Assembly (NCBI GenBank): GCA_030062745.1
Contig: CP099839.1
Coordinates: 43,784,796 to 43,848,795, forward strand
Direction of reading: 5' to 3'
Length of the DNA: 64,000 nt
Source of the DNA: Capitulum mitella
Lineage: Eukaryota; Arthropoda; Thecostraca; Pollicipedomorpha; Pollicipedidae
Shown: piece after piece, positions 11,536 through 25,800 of the stretch
Layout: the number at the start of each line of letters is the position of its first letter
How positions within the stretch are numbered: position 1 is the stretch's first letter
Notes under the pieces: model-generated
The model's input: the letters and a program-made list of their open reading frames with translations, nothing else
The model's database searches: none
What the model was told of the DNA's origin: nothing
Position numbers and translations under genes: made by a program

Positions 11536-14500
11536 TCACTGAGCGAGCGCCTTCTCCACGAGACTCTCGTCCTGGACCCGGTGGGCTCGGGTGACGTTGA
11601 GCCTCGGCTCTGCCTCCATGGCTCGCGTGATGGCCAGGTCGGCGTTGTCGTTCCCTGACCAGCTCCTGCGGACAGCAGACACGGCCGTCAGACGACTGCG
11701 CTGCGGCCCTCAAGTCCAGGGGCGGCACGCTGCGGACACCGCCGGCGCGGCGGCGTGCGGCGACACTCAGGGATGTTTCACTGTTGGCAAACACCAAGCA
11801 TGCCGTATGTGCGGCGCTGAGACCGCTTTAATGGCTAAATTCCACTGTGTGATAACAGGGATAACGGAGCGGTAAACGAGGGCACGGCTGTCGCTCTATA
11901 CGCAGACGCCAAACAGGTGATGAAATTTCGACCAAGAAGACTTTCAGGTGGCCTTGTCACTGCCAGGTGGGCTCGAAGAGCTTGATAGTGGCAACACGAC
12001 CAGGACAAATCAAACAGTCGCCTTACGGTAGGTCCTTGTGGACTGCGAACACTGTGAGGACATGCGGCAGCACTAGCACTGATCACTGTGCACATGAGAC
12101 CATGAGACAGAGGACATGAACAGTCACCTCCTGGCTATGCCGTTGTTGACGTCCCAGTGCAGCATGCTCCTGGCCCGGCTGGCAGCGTCATCTGACCCGT
12201 CCAACACCATCCCGAACCCTCCGTTCATCACCTCGCCCCTGCAACAAAATGGAGCCACCCCGGTGCGGCATCACAGGTCAGTTTTGTCCTACAAATTATC
12301 ACTGTAAAGGTAACCCGGACGTCTGAAGTGCATGCCGCTGGAATCAGGGTTCATACTAACGAATCCAAGCACGTGACGGGGCCGCCTAAGAGGAAGAAAT
12401 CATACAGGGGGTCGAAACGCAGCGACGACCTACTCTTAGCTTTCATGCTTCCCCTTTCGCTAATCGGTCGCCTGGTGGTCCTTGAACAACATACTGATTC
12501 AACAGCATACACCAGGTATCTCTGGGGACTACCCACCAGCCGACCCCGCCGCCGTTGTGCAGCGAGACCCAGGTGGCGCCGCGGAAGGCGTCTCCGATGC
12601 AGTTCTGCACGGACATGTCGGCCGTGAAGGCCGAGCCGTCGAACACGTTGGACGTCTCGCGGTAGGGCGAGTCGGTGCCACTAACGTCATGGTGGTCCCG
12701 ACTGATGATCACGGGACCCTGCAGGCGGAGAGAGCGAGCGGTGTACTCGCCCCAAGGCTGGCCGGCCGCGCCAATTTAGCCCCCGCGCCAACCCCTTAAA
12801 AGGTTGTCCACTTTATCATTACTAGCAACAGACAAAGAACGGACTTCGTTGTGGATCTCTGAGCTGTTTCTGCGTAAAAAGTCAGTGATTTGACAAAAAA
12901 AACAAGACTCATCTCCAACGCAGGCTGGCAAACAATGCGCGCCTGCCAAACCACCAGGATAAAAAATGCCCCCAGAAAACACAATCTCGAAGAAAGTCGT
13001 ACGCAAGGCTACACCAGCCGCAGGGACACTGTTGATCTGAGAGGCTCTGTCGGTAAACAATGGAGCAATGTGTCTTTGCGGGCTCTCCGTGGCCACGCAG
13101 TGCCCGCGGTGGACAGGCGGACCACACCTGCAGAGTACCGTCTCGGACGGCCTCGTTGAAGGCGAGCGCCATGGCCGAGCGGCCCCGGCAGTCGGAGTAG
13201 AGGATGCGGGCCTGCGATCCGACGACCAGACGGTGCTGGCCGGCCTCTCGGATCCAGCGCAGGTTGTCTCGGTACTGCTGCAGCACCGGGGTCGGCAGGT
13301 CGTCTGCAAGCGCCCGACATAGGTAATAGCTCATTGGAGGGACGTAAGGGCACCTCGACTTTTTGGCCGTGAGGCCCCGGCCGGAGAGCATTTAGAAATG
13401 GCTTAAAAGGGCGCATAATGAAGGCCAGAAAATGCTAAAAGACGAACTGAAGCTGGCTACGGATTGTTTATTCCCAGTGCGCTGGTTAAACTCACGCTTG
13501 TAATTCTTTTGTTCCCTTTAAAATGAAACACAAACTGCTCAAAAGTTACTACTTGTCCACCAAAAATTGCATCAAGCTTTTGCCCTACCGTTACGCCCAC
13601 CTGCCATGATGTCTTCCATGACGCGCTGAGCAATGCGGTCGGTGGCGGCCAGGTCGGCCGGCTCGCCGGAGGTGCACACCCAACGGAACGGGCCGAACCC
13701 CAGGCTGAAGATGTCGCCCATGATGTCCTGCACGTAGCTGGGGTAGCGGAAGCGCAGGCCGCTCGGGTCGCCGGCGCGGCCGACGTCGGCGCCGGCGCGG
13801 CCGGCCTCCAACAAGAAGGCGTTGCCGTAGTCCCAGAAGGCCATGCCGTGCTCGGCCAAGTAGTTGATGGCAGCCACCTTGGCGGACGAGCGACTCCTGG
13901 ACGAGCCGGCGGAACTCGTCTGGCCGCTCGGCCAGCAGCCGCCGCGCCGCCTCGTATTCCAGCTGCACCGGGTAGTAGCCGCCCGAGAACGGCGCGTGGC
14001 ACGAGGTCTGGTCCGAGCCGAGGTCCACCAGCAGCTCACCGGAGGCCCGGTGCTCCTCCACCATGCGCTCCCACACCGCCACCGCATTGCCGTGGAAGCC
14101 GATGCTGGTGGGGCGGCGCTCGGCGCGCGCGGCGCGCACGCGCGCCACCAGCTGGTCCATGTCGTCGATCACCTCGTCCAACCAGCCCTGGGCGTGTCGT
14201 TTGTCGATGGCGTCGCGGCTGACCTCGACGACGACGCCGATGCAGCCGCTGATGGTGGCCGCCTTGGCCTGGGCGCCGCTCATGCCGCCCAAGCCTGAGG
14301 TGAGGAGGACGCGGCCGGCGAGGTCGGCGGAGCCCAGGTACCGGCGGCCGGCGTTCAGCACCGTCAGCTGGGCAACGGGCGGGCGGCAGCGGTCAGCGGC
14401 GGCACCCGACCGGCCTCAGAGGGAGACGCACGAGACATCGAATCGTTTCCTTCGAGTATCACCGCTACGCTGCTGTTAATTTTGTAATCAGCTGATAATC

Positions 14501-17500
14501 CTACTGCCTCGTTGCCAGGGCCATATAAGGCGGCAGCTGCCATGTACGGCAGAGGGGTGGCGTCAGGCAGTTGCCAAGCAGGGTAAGAGGGTGGCCTCAA
14601 ACAGTTACCGAGTGCGTGGAAAGGGTAACCTCAGACGTCTGCCGAGCATAGCAAAAGAATGACGTCAGGCAGTTGGTCGGAGCGACAAGGGGGCAACGTC
14701 AGGTAGCAGACGGCATCAAGGAGCGGACCGTCAGGAGACAGCCACCGAGTACCAAGCCGAAAACTATGTCTAAAAGCTATCGAAAATAACAGCAAAATGC
14801 TTTTTGAAGGTAATGGAGATGGGATATTTGTGACAGGTTCGTCAGTGCTGATAAATATTAGAACATGTTTTTTTACAGATGAAAGAAAGAAGTAATATTT
14901 GGACTTTTCGCACAGGAAAATCTTGCTGGTCCAAGTCAGGGTAAAGATTACTTACGTTTCAAAGCACTTTTTCCATGCAATGCTCCTACGTGTTATGTCA
15001 AGTTCCTCCAAGGTTGGGGGAGCCCGTCCCAGTAGTGATGGAACATTTTCAGCTTTTAGGGACGAAGCCATCCTAAATGAAGAATTTCAATGCAAGGTCG
15101 TATAGCTAACGTAAAATTTTCTCAAGCCCAGTGTGGAGTCACCTATCTGAACCCTAGTAGTGCAACCATCTCCAGTCCCCTGCTTCTTGCCCCCTCCCCG
15201 TGGTTGAGCCCATATTTACGGAATTGCTCATTATCTAAATAATGCATTTCCAAACTCAAACTGCCTCCACTAATTGCTGCGCACTTTTCTTTCGTCTTAA
15301 TCACTGCGAGTGCCTTCGATTTCTGTGCCGCCATAACATAAAACGCACTTAATCGCATCAAAACATTTCTGGAACATTGAAGTCTCCTTCCGGTGGTTGG
15401 TTCTAGTTCATGCGTGTAAGTTTCCCGTGTGAATCCTTGTTGTGCGTGCATTACAGTCACACATAGCAAAATGGCGGAGCTTCGGGTCATTGACACAGAT
15501 GGGCTCTAAATTCTGGGACCAGGAGCGCGCAAACACAAGACCATTTGGGAAGGGGAGGCCGTGGCGGATTTTGGTGCACCTTGAGCATTTTGAGAAATAT
15601 GACGTCTGCAGTAAACTTAGAATATTTTGGGAGGGAAACAATGGTAGATTTGGGAAACTTTTCCATGCAATGTCATAAAACTTCCTTTATTTCAGAGTCA
15701 ATCATAGCACCTACAAAACAGCCGTGATCTGAATAAAAGTAGAAAGAGTTTTTGGCGAGCCATGGGAAGCTAGGATGCATCGTCACGTTTGATGAAGAAA
15801 CATGCGGACCTATTTCACCGTAAACCGGTACAAAATCAGTATCAGACGTGCTGAAGCGTCGTACTCCGCTGAACCAGACCACCACAGTGTCATACTCAGA
15901 CGTATTGTGACACAACGCTGGGGCGTACCGTGGTGCCGTGGACGATGCCCTGCGGCCCGATGTAGCAGAAGCTGCCCGCCGTCATCTGGCCGTACTGGGT
16001 GACGCCCAGCGCGAACAGCCGGTCGTAGTCGCGCCGGCTCGAGTAGTTGGGGATCACCAGACCGTTGGTGACGACGGCGCGCGGCGCTGTGCCGCTGGAC
16101 GGGAACAGGCCCAGCGGGTGGCCTGAGTACAGCGCCAGCGTCTGCTCGTCCGTCATCGTCGAGAGGTAGTGCAGCGTCAGCCGGAACTGGCGGTAGGAGG
16201 GCGGCAGCGTCAGCCTCCGGCGCCGTCAAGGGCCGCGGTCCAGTTGGCCAAGAGATCGGTAACCGTTGGTGGCGATGGTGGTGGTGATAAGAAGGGGGAG
16301 TAATTTTGCCACTCGGGGTTGCTAGCCATGGAACGGCAGCGCGTGACACGCAAGATATGTAGCTCGCGAAAAGAATACCTCTGCAAACATTTTGGAAAGG
16401 CGAATTGGAGACATCACTGAAATCCCAATAACGTTAGCGAAGTGCCTTCGGGACATCTCTAAATGTTGTGTGCGCCGCCCAAAACCTTGCCGAAATCCAG
16501 CAAAGTGCGCACCTTCGACGACTGCGAAACACCCAGGAGGAGCCAGGAGTGCTCCTCAGCAGAAATGCCGGTGCCATACCTGGACCCAGTTGGAGAACAC
16601 CTGGCCGTTTCCGCCGTAGGTGACCAGCTCCTGAGGGAACTGGGCCACGCGTGGGTCCAGGTTGTTCATGATCATCAGGATGATGGACGCTGCCTGGCGC
16701 GACTCGCCTGGGTACAGACGAAGAGGGTATGCCCTGCCGAAGGGAAGGCGTCAGCGGCTGTTCTGGGCCAAAGCGCGCCTCAGGCAGGGGTGGATCATCC
16801 ACGAGAGGAGGGGCGGGAGCCATGCCCCTACCCCCCTGGGCTACCCAAGGGTCAGTAGAAAACATGAAGGTTTTGCGGCCCTTTAGGGGCCCGCCATATA
16901 GTCTCCTACTTTTAATACAATGCAAGGCCATTTGATGGCAAAGGAGGGCACTAGAGCATGTGGATTGCAGACAGAGGAGGATCCAGGGTTCTGCCAAGGG
17001 GGAGGGGACTTATGCTCGGCGTGGCCCCCCCCCCGCCGTCCTCATTTTTTTAACTCTCGAGATATGGGAAAAGCGTGGATCCGCGAGAGTCTAGGGGAAA
17101 GTATATGATACAGTTTTGCGTTTGCGACTGCATTCCTCCGTCTACTTGAAATCCCGTGTCCGTATCTGACATTTTTCAGATATTTGGTAATCCAGGAACT
17201 CCTCTGCCCCCCCCCCCGTAGTTTCTGGTGACGTTCTTGCCAGGTTAGGCTAACTTAGGTTAGATTCCTCTGGTAGTTCCAGGGGCACTTTTGGTGGCCT
17301 CGTACCGTCTGCGGTGTCAGCGCCCTCCAGCACTCTCAGATCCCTTTTACAGTTTCACGTGTTCCTCGGGACATCTCGGGCGCTCCTTTGGATGTTTCAG
17401 GAACACCTCGGACAGTTTCAGGAACCCAACCGGCAGTTTCAGGGGCATTTTGGCCATCTTAAGGTCCCTCCTGTCGAACCTGGAACATTTTTGCCGTCTG

Positions 17501-19856
17501 AGGAGTCCCTCAGGCAGTAGCAAGGGCCCTCTTCAAGTCTGTCGTGTCAGAGGCACCTCTGGCAGTCCTCTGGTCCTTTGGCTGTTTTAACTGTCCGGAC
17601 GTCTCAGGTTTTAGTGGTTTCAGGGACCTCTCTGGTCGTCTCAGGGGCTCCTAATGCTGGAGACTGCTAATTATCAGTCTCAAAGGCCCCTCTCCAGCAG
17701 TCTCTATTTTTCTATAATCTCTATAAATCTTTATAATCTCTATAAAGACCCCCTATTGCCTTGGGGGTTCTTCTTGTCGTCTTTGAGGAACATTTTTTTG
17801 CCGTCTCGGGGCCCTTTGATATTTACATAATACCTTTTAGCTATCTGAGGACCCCTGTGTAGTGCCAGGGACCCTCTGAATGTCTCCGGTGGTCCCCGTG
17901 GTTGTATTAAGGGTCTTCTTCTGTTACTTGGAGGTATATATGGCAGTCTTAGGGCCTCTCTAACCGTATCAGGGACCTTTGTTGGCGCTTTAGGCGCCTC
18001 ACTGGCAGTCTTAGGAGGACCTTTGTCAGGGACCCGCCTGGCACACTTGGGGTCCCTTGCTGTCCAGGGCTCCATGTCTTAGAGGCTCTGATATCTTTTG
18101 TTGCTCTTGTAGAGATCCCTCTGACCTTTTTGGCTCCTCTGCCGTGTAAGAACCCCATCTTGAGGTCCCTACACGGCAGAGGGCCCTGGTCATGTGGGTT
18201 CTGAGACCCAAGGCCACGTGGGTCCCAGGACCCACGTGACCTTCCCGGGCCCCCTGACTGCATCAAGAACCCCTCAGATTTTCAAAAAGACCAGTGTTGC
18301 GATGGACTCCGCCATATCGGACGTGCTGGAGGGGATTATATCTCCCAAATAACTGCCTTATGTAGGCTCCAATATTTAATCCAAAAAACTCCGCGCTGAA
18401 GCTACTGGGTGCTACAGAAAACTCATTTACTTTATTTGGCGTTTTCTCTGCCTGATGTTGAATCCGGCAATAAATGGCGACTATATTGCTATGCACAAAC
18501 GATCCGATCCGATGCAGGACTATGCATGGGCACCTGCATACTAACGCTTACGCGATGGTTGCAGGGTCAGAATGAATGTAAGAAATATCCTCCATAAGAA
18601 GGTATTCAAATACAAATAGCTTGCAATACCGGACAATACGAAAGCTTGTGCACTTATTTTTTACATCGTTTGCTGATGATGGAACAGGAAGGCACCGACA
18701 GGGCCAAGGAAGCAGGTTTCAGGGCTATCCACGAGTTAGCGTCACCTCACCATTCAAAGTCATACCCGTGACAACGGCACCACAAGTGGCGATAGTGCAA
18801 CTAATCTTGCACAGAACTATAGTACATTCGTCTTGCCGGTCAAACCTTCGTCATTTTCCAAAACGATGGGTCGGGAAACTTAAGTGGAAGGCAGGAGCAG
18901 GTACGGTAGTAGGCGTATGACAGTTAGGCTGGCCAGGTTAGGTATTATTACGCCTGAATGTGTACTCAGAAGCTTTCAACAGACACAGGTTTAACATAAT
19001 CAGGCTAGCGAACGGTGGCTTGCTGAGCTGTCGTTGGTAGTATTACTGTCAGGCGACATTTTCCTTTTTGTTGTGAAGACAACTCGTACAATGTTGGCTT
19101 CGGTGATTTGTCTCCAAACAGATCAAGAATCAACCCTGTATGGCATTGCATAATGAATGAGTCAAAAATCTGCATTTGCCTCCCGACTCAGACTATGGCA
19201 GATTTGAGTGACATCTCTTTGGAGCATTGGTGGAAAAGTGTCAGCAGTTTGGAGCGAACGTTCAAAATCCGGGGACAGTTCATGGAATCTTGTAATGAGG
19301 TGGAGTTGTGCCATGCCCTACCGATTCTGTTGAACAATAATGTATGACGAATAGATGCACGACATTATCAAACTCGCGTAATCCGTAATTTCTAAAATCG
19401 AATACGGGAGGGCATAACTTGTCGGTGTGTAACCTCCGAGTTCAATTATCCTTTGGTGTGGGATTTAGAGGAGGGATCTGAGTAACCCCTATGGGGATCA
19501 AGCCGCCGCCGTGGCCTCATGGATAAGGAGCCGGACAACAGATCCGGTGCGTGGCAGGCACCGGGTGCGAGTCCCAGAACGGGCACCTGTATTTGACCCG
19601 AGACCGAAGGGATCAGCCCGCACGTCCGGGCGGCCGTGTTCTGGAGTGGCACGGCGTAATAATGACCCTCCGGCGCCATCTGGTTCGCCATGTAGGCAAA
19701 TTCGCTCCAAATTTGGTAGCACTTAGGTGGCGGGGTCAGGGTCCAGTAGCAATCCCATCTTAGCATGGACTCTGATCCCAACGCCACCCGCTTCAGTACG
19801 TTCGGGATAAGCTGAAACACACACACACACATGCGCACGCACACACGCACACACAA

Positions 19857-19899
<43 letters not shown>

Positions 19900-22800
19900 A
19901 AGTCCCCAGCCTTGACGGCAATGTATAACTAAAACAAAACGGAGGTTACATTACATCTTTATCGAAACAAAAGGACATTTTACCCATGCAGTACCGTAAC
20001 ATGTAGTTTACCGTAAAATGTAGTACCTTGAACAACACAAATCCGATGAGTTCTGGCCGAAATTCTGTGCTTTTCTGGTCTGCTAGACAGACTTGTAGGA
20101 CCACATTTGCCATCCTCCCGTCCAATCAAAACGACGTAGCGAAGCCCCAAAGAGTAGCCCATTTAGGGCTCTCTTGAGTTTGAGGCAGGGCCTATTTTAA
20201 GAGCAAATCACTGGAGGGGGAGATGGATTTCGGCCTGTCGAATTATGGGTAACATGAATAACAAAATCTGGGTATTTCGCCAACCTTGTTTTGTCTGACC
20301 CCGTCGGAACTCGGTTTAGATGGGATGGTGTGGTGAGACTATTGGTCGCAAGTGGCTGAAACTTGGCCGTCTCAGAGAATTGGTGGAGCAGTGCATTATA
20401 TCAGATTTGCGGGTTTCGGGGCGCCACGTTGACGAAACCCAACACATTTTCGAAAAATTTAGACGCACGCCATTTTCGGACGTTCGATCTCGAAAACAAC
20501 GGGTCGCACCGACACAAAACCGCGTGCATTTGACAAGGAATCGATTGAAGCATTGCATCGCATGGAAGAAGCGGGCCGGGACCGGCACGTCGCACGTGCT
20601 GGCCTTGGGAACACAAAAAATGCCCGTTTTGCAAGCTTTTGAAAATGGGGTCACAATCTTGGAAACCGTTAAAGATGCGGACCCGAGGACACGATTACCA
20701 GCCACAGCAAGGTACCAGAAGGGAATCATTTAGCGAAGTCGACCTCGTCCGCCTGACGGCGTAGCTGCAGCGCGCTCTAAAAGTGGTTTTTACCATGATT
20801 TCGAATGCAAAGTCGCCAATGACTGACATGAAATTGGTACCAACGGAGAGCCCGTTCTTTTGTTATTGCGATCATGCCAAACACTAATCAGGTGTGCCGC
20901 TCCTGCTCCGGCCATGCGACACCATGTGAACCGATGCAGGAAGACATGGCCTCCTGCATCGGTTGAGCTCGAAGTTATTGCCGACACGACGTCCTTCCCG
21001 GCGCCTAATCGCCAACCGTGATTCGCTCCGAGACCAAACATGGTTCGTTCCACAGAGTATCGATTGGAGAAAAACATCATGCACAACATCGCACGCGGGA
21101 CCAACGCGTGACACGTGCTAGCCGCGAGAACACTTAAAAGGCTATTTTGCGTTCCGAAATATGTTAAGGCTAAATTTAATCTTCAGTTGCAACAACTCGG
21201 AGACAATGTAGCCTCTTGTCACAAGGTACTGACATATTATTTCGTGGGGCTGACCTCGTCTGCCAAACGGGGTAGCCACGGCACGCGCTCAATCTGGGGG
21301 ACATTTTTGGTTTTCGGGTCCATTGTTTTCCCACCGTGATTGCGGTGGTATGGAGGGTGAGGTTGTTGGCAAAACTAATATTAACGGCACGAAAAGATTT
21401 TCGTCGTTTTGACGCCGCCATGAAATAATCATAAATCACCTAACTTTTACTGTTATCGCACACATCAGATAAACTGGTGCAAGTCGCGATTTTGCAAAAA
21501 ATCAACATCATTCGAGATATCTGTGTTCGACTGAAGATTGGGGTGGCGCCATTCGGAGCATATCGTTCAAAACACTACCACTATGTTCCTCAGCTAATTG
21601 TTAACCCGTCCCCGACTGGAGGGGTGAGGGGCAGTTGACTGCCCCCCTGATGATTTTCTGGGATTGCGAGAGAACCAACAAACACAGAGCCACGAAACTT
21701 TGTGTACCTTTTGCTCCGTCGATTTTACACCTCGTGTCAAAATTTTGACCTCAGGTCAGGTCAGGTTGCTGACCTAGGTCAGGTCAAACAGACCTATGTC
21801 AAAAAAACGTTTAGCGCCCTGTAACTTTTTTGCAAAACAAGATATCTCAATAATACTTTCAGGGATTAGTGATCGTGATAGATGCAACAAATCTGCTATC
21901 TCAGACTTTTCGGAATTTTCCGGGTCATTGACCTAAGGTCAAGCCCATTTTTAAGACATATCGCTGTTTTTTTCGGAAATTGACGGAATATTCCATAGCA
22001 TTTTTAATGAAGCAGACATCTAGTTACCGTCATTGGGCAAAGCTTCAGTGACTTCCAGCCATTGACCTGACGTCAGGTCACGAATAACTGTAATGGGCCA
22101 AAGTGTACCACCGTCAAAATCGGCGATGAATTGCTCAGAATGGGTAGAAAATGGCAGAACTAGCTTGCACAGACGTAATTAATACCAGGAAGCTCAAAAA
22201 GTTTGAAAAAGTAGCATATTTTGGAAATAAACAGGCTCTCGCGAAGAAAGTTCCGCCAACTTTGTAGATTAGTAACTATTTAATTTTTCCAAAATTTAAG
22301 AATGAGAAACCATTACAAGAACCACAAAGATCAATGAAATTGACATAGATCGACTTTTTTCGCGAAAATAAATGAACGCCAAAATTAGTTCGCGTCAATT
22401 TGGTACCGCATACGGCAGCGGCGCATACTGACAGCTGGCGGGAGAATTACGGTGTCTTTAACTCAACGTTTCGGCGTACATATTAAACAAATCTAGGGAA
22501 ATTAGACGTGTGCCGGCATCCGCGGACCCTTACTTGTGCGCTGGTGCCTTTACCTATGCGTTATTAGTCACAGCCCTGGAGATTCAGGCCATTTCTTGGT
22601 CTCATGCAGCCGGCTATGAGAAAACATATATAGGGTGTAAATTGCTTACATATTATCTAAAACTAAAAATGAGACCAATTTCGAGCTCTACTCGTCACAG
22701 GCTTTCCAACGGTATGCTTATTTTTATCGTGCGACCAACCGTTCGTGAGTTAGAGGGGGTGCAGTCAACTCCCCCCCAGTCGCCCATGTTCGAGACGGAC

Positions 22801-25800
22801 CGACGGTCGTGCGCGGGTCAACACGTCAGTATAAGCCATCTGGTGTGTCTCGTTGTGGTCGCTTCAAAAAATCTGCATTTCGCGTTTTGCTTAATTTTTA
22901 TGTCGTCCCCAACTGAAAACCAGCTTCTCTTGCTTTCAACTAAAATTTGTATTAATCCATCCTGCTCAGTTTGACCTTCACACTGTCTCCATTGTCGGGA
23001 TTCTAGATAAGTTGCCGGACTTAAAAATGTGGCCATAATATGCATATAGGTTCGCTTAGATATAGACGCAGATAGACAAACACGAACAGGGTTACACAGA
23101 GACGGACAGATACTGGAAGGCAGAGATAGATACAGGGAATGAGACGAAGATAGGAGGGAGAGACAGAGAGAGATAAGAACGAATGACTCCGGGAAACAAA
23201 GAAGAACTGAATAAATGTGGGGGAGATTGAGACCGAGGAGGTCGGTAGGAAATGACGGGGATCGGCGGCCCGATGGAGATCGGCAGAGACCGGTGAAGAG
23301 CGATGGAGCCCCTATGGGGCTCTTCGGAGCCCCTTTCATACCTGGGGGGATCGCCCATCACTCCCTCCCCTCCCACTTGGATCCTGCCCCGACAGGAGTC
23401 CACTCGTTTTAAGACAATATGCAGTCGCATGTAAGACAACGTGCCTCGCCTCAGATAGCAGCACGGCATGTTTCGATGAATTTTTACGTCCGAATGCCTA
23501 GGATGATTTTACGAGCCGGCGGTGCGGTATATTTCATTTCCATTGGTTGTGGAATCTGTGAACCCATATTACTTATGTATGGCTGGAGTCACACTCTTAT
23601 CACAGTTCAAGTGTTAACAGATTTTGAACTCCTTCATTATAGTCAAACTTGCATATTCCAGGGAGTTGACCCTCCGTGTCACTGCCAGGAAGTATATGGC
23701 ATCAAAAGCTTGAGGAATTTCACTGGCTTCGCCGCTTTCGGCTACCACCACCAGCATTTTAACCATGCCAAGTCACTTGCGTCGTTACGATTTAGAACTG
23801 GCGTAAAAGTTGTTGCTTTCGCTTTGAAGCATCCTCTGTAAGGTCAGCGACGTACAAAATGCGATTTTGCTGGCGGTTTCGCCGCGCACAACGATAGCCT
23901 GTCATTTGGATGCGTTATCGTGCCTGACTTGGGTGCTATTTAGCAGCCAACTTTAATTAATTTTGCCACATATTCCCCGAAACACTTAGCCTCAAAATGA
24001 CAGGATTCACCATTCTCTGGAGAAAATAAACGCGTTCCATATATCTACGTACGATGTCTTGCCGTTCAGAGAAAGACAGTTCACGAAATGGGAAGGACAA
24101 AAATGAAACGTAGGACCTGGAAACTAAGTGGCCGAAAACCGACGGCTTTTTGAGGGAGGGACGCCGTATTCCAGGGGGCACCATAATGTCGCATGCCCCC
24201 CTCCTTGACGAAATCCTGTATCCACCCCTGAGCCCAAGGTGAATGATTTAAAACTTTCGCACTTGGCGATACTGGAACGATGGTCCTTGCACCCAAAATA
24301 CCGTGGCTAGTCCGCTGTGGTACGAAACGTCATGATCTTCGTTTCTCTTACTTTGATAGACGGTGCGTGCAGGCAGCGGAACATGGTCTTGAAAGCTGAA
24401 TGTCCATTAACCATGAAAATGACGCATTTATGGGCAAACTGAAACATGAGTCATTGCACACGAATGCTACCTAGAGCACTGATAACTTTCCTTTGAGTAC
24501 CTGAAATGCTAATGTTGGGCAGACACGGACGGATTCGTGCTGACTCTTGGAGACGTGTTCCGCCGTGCCTCCAACAATAATTCATCAGGACGTCTGCGGC
24601 ATCTCTAGCGTGAAGTGGCACATGCTGATGTCCCCATACTCACCAGGCACGGGGGACGTGCCCGGCATGAGTGGCACATGTAGATGTACACGTACTCACC
24701 TGATGCGGGACGTGTCGGGCATGAAGCGGTACATGTAGATGTGGCCGTATTGACGCAGTTCGGCGGCGAATTCGGGAGCGAGCTCGGCATGATATTCGGC
24801 CGGAAAATAGCGCAGAGCGTTCCTCAGCGCCGTCTGCGGAACAGGCAGTGGTGCGTGAGAGGACGGCACAGTACAGAGGACACCATCCAGACGACAACGT
24901 GGATGTCCAGACCGTCCAGACGGCAGCACGGTACAGAGGACACCGTCCAGACGGCAGCACGGTACAGAGGACACGGTCCAGACGGCAGCACGGTACAGAG
25001 GACACGGTCCAGACGGCAGCACGGTACAGAGGACACGGTCCAGACGGCAGCACGGTACAGAGGACACCGTCCAGACGGCAGCACGGTACAGAGGACACCA
25101 TCCAGACGACAACATGGATGTCCAGACCGTCCAGACGGCAGCACGGTACAGAAGACACCGTCCAGACGGCAGCACGGTACAGAGGACACCGTCCAGACGA
25201 TGGCGCAGTACAGAGGACACCGTCCAGACGGCAGCACGGTACAGAGGACACCGTCCAGACGGCAGCACGGTACAGAGGACACCGTCCAGACGATGGCGCA
25301 GTACAGAGAATACTGTTCAGACCACGGCGCAGTACGGAGGACACCGTCCAGACGGCACGCCGGGTACAGTTCAGAGTGTCTTAAGAACTGAAGACAACTC
25401 CGATTGTAATCGTGTGTGTTTTTTCGAACTCACGCTTTGCGGCCAGCATAAGATGACGGGAAGATCATTGAAACCAAAGTCGGCAGATACCGCGTAAGGC
25501 TACGTAATTAACGACAACAAAGGCACATGTCCTGGACCGTTTTGAGGGAGCTGCTGTTCAGCTGACCTCACCTTCTCCTCCTCGGGCGTGAGGTGCGTGG
25601 TTCGCACGGGTGCGTGTGGAACCGCCTCATCCCTGGCTGACGGCGGCGGCAGCGGCGTCAGCTGGGGGCCGGCGCACAGGTCGGCCAGGAAACGGCGGTC
25701 CTCCTCCTCGCTAGCCCGCAGACGCAGCACGGGCGTCTCCCGCTCGGTGACGGTGGTGGTGACGCTCATGTCTGACCTGGCGGCCGCGCGTGTCGTCGTG

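Noticed and set aside
16707-16733. A missing micro-exon between UROC1 exons 2 and 3, suspected at first
   Set aside because: The acceptor at 16734 extends exon 3 to include [13 protein letters not shown], which aligns with AYPIEQYPCQTKV and fixes the phase.
20316-20733. 137-codon frames open on both strands
   Set aside because: No domain, no splice support, and simultaneous openness on both strands suggests chance.
24081-24296. Minus-strand frame containing [10 protein letters not shown]
   Set aside because: This motif comes from a short C-rich repeat end seen several times in the window; not a protein-coding gene.
24640-25391. Long repetitive open frames on both strands ([11 protein letters not shown]-like and [10 protein letters not shown]-like)
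   Set aside because: They are all readings of one 31-bp stop-free minisatellite inside UROC1 intron 1, not genes.
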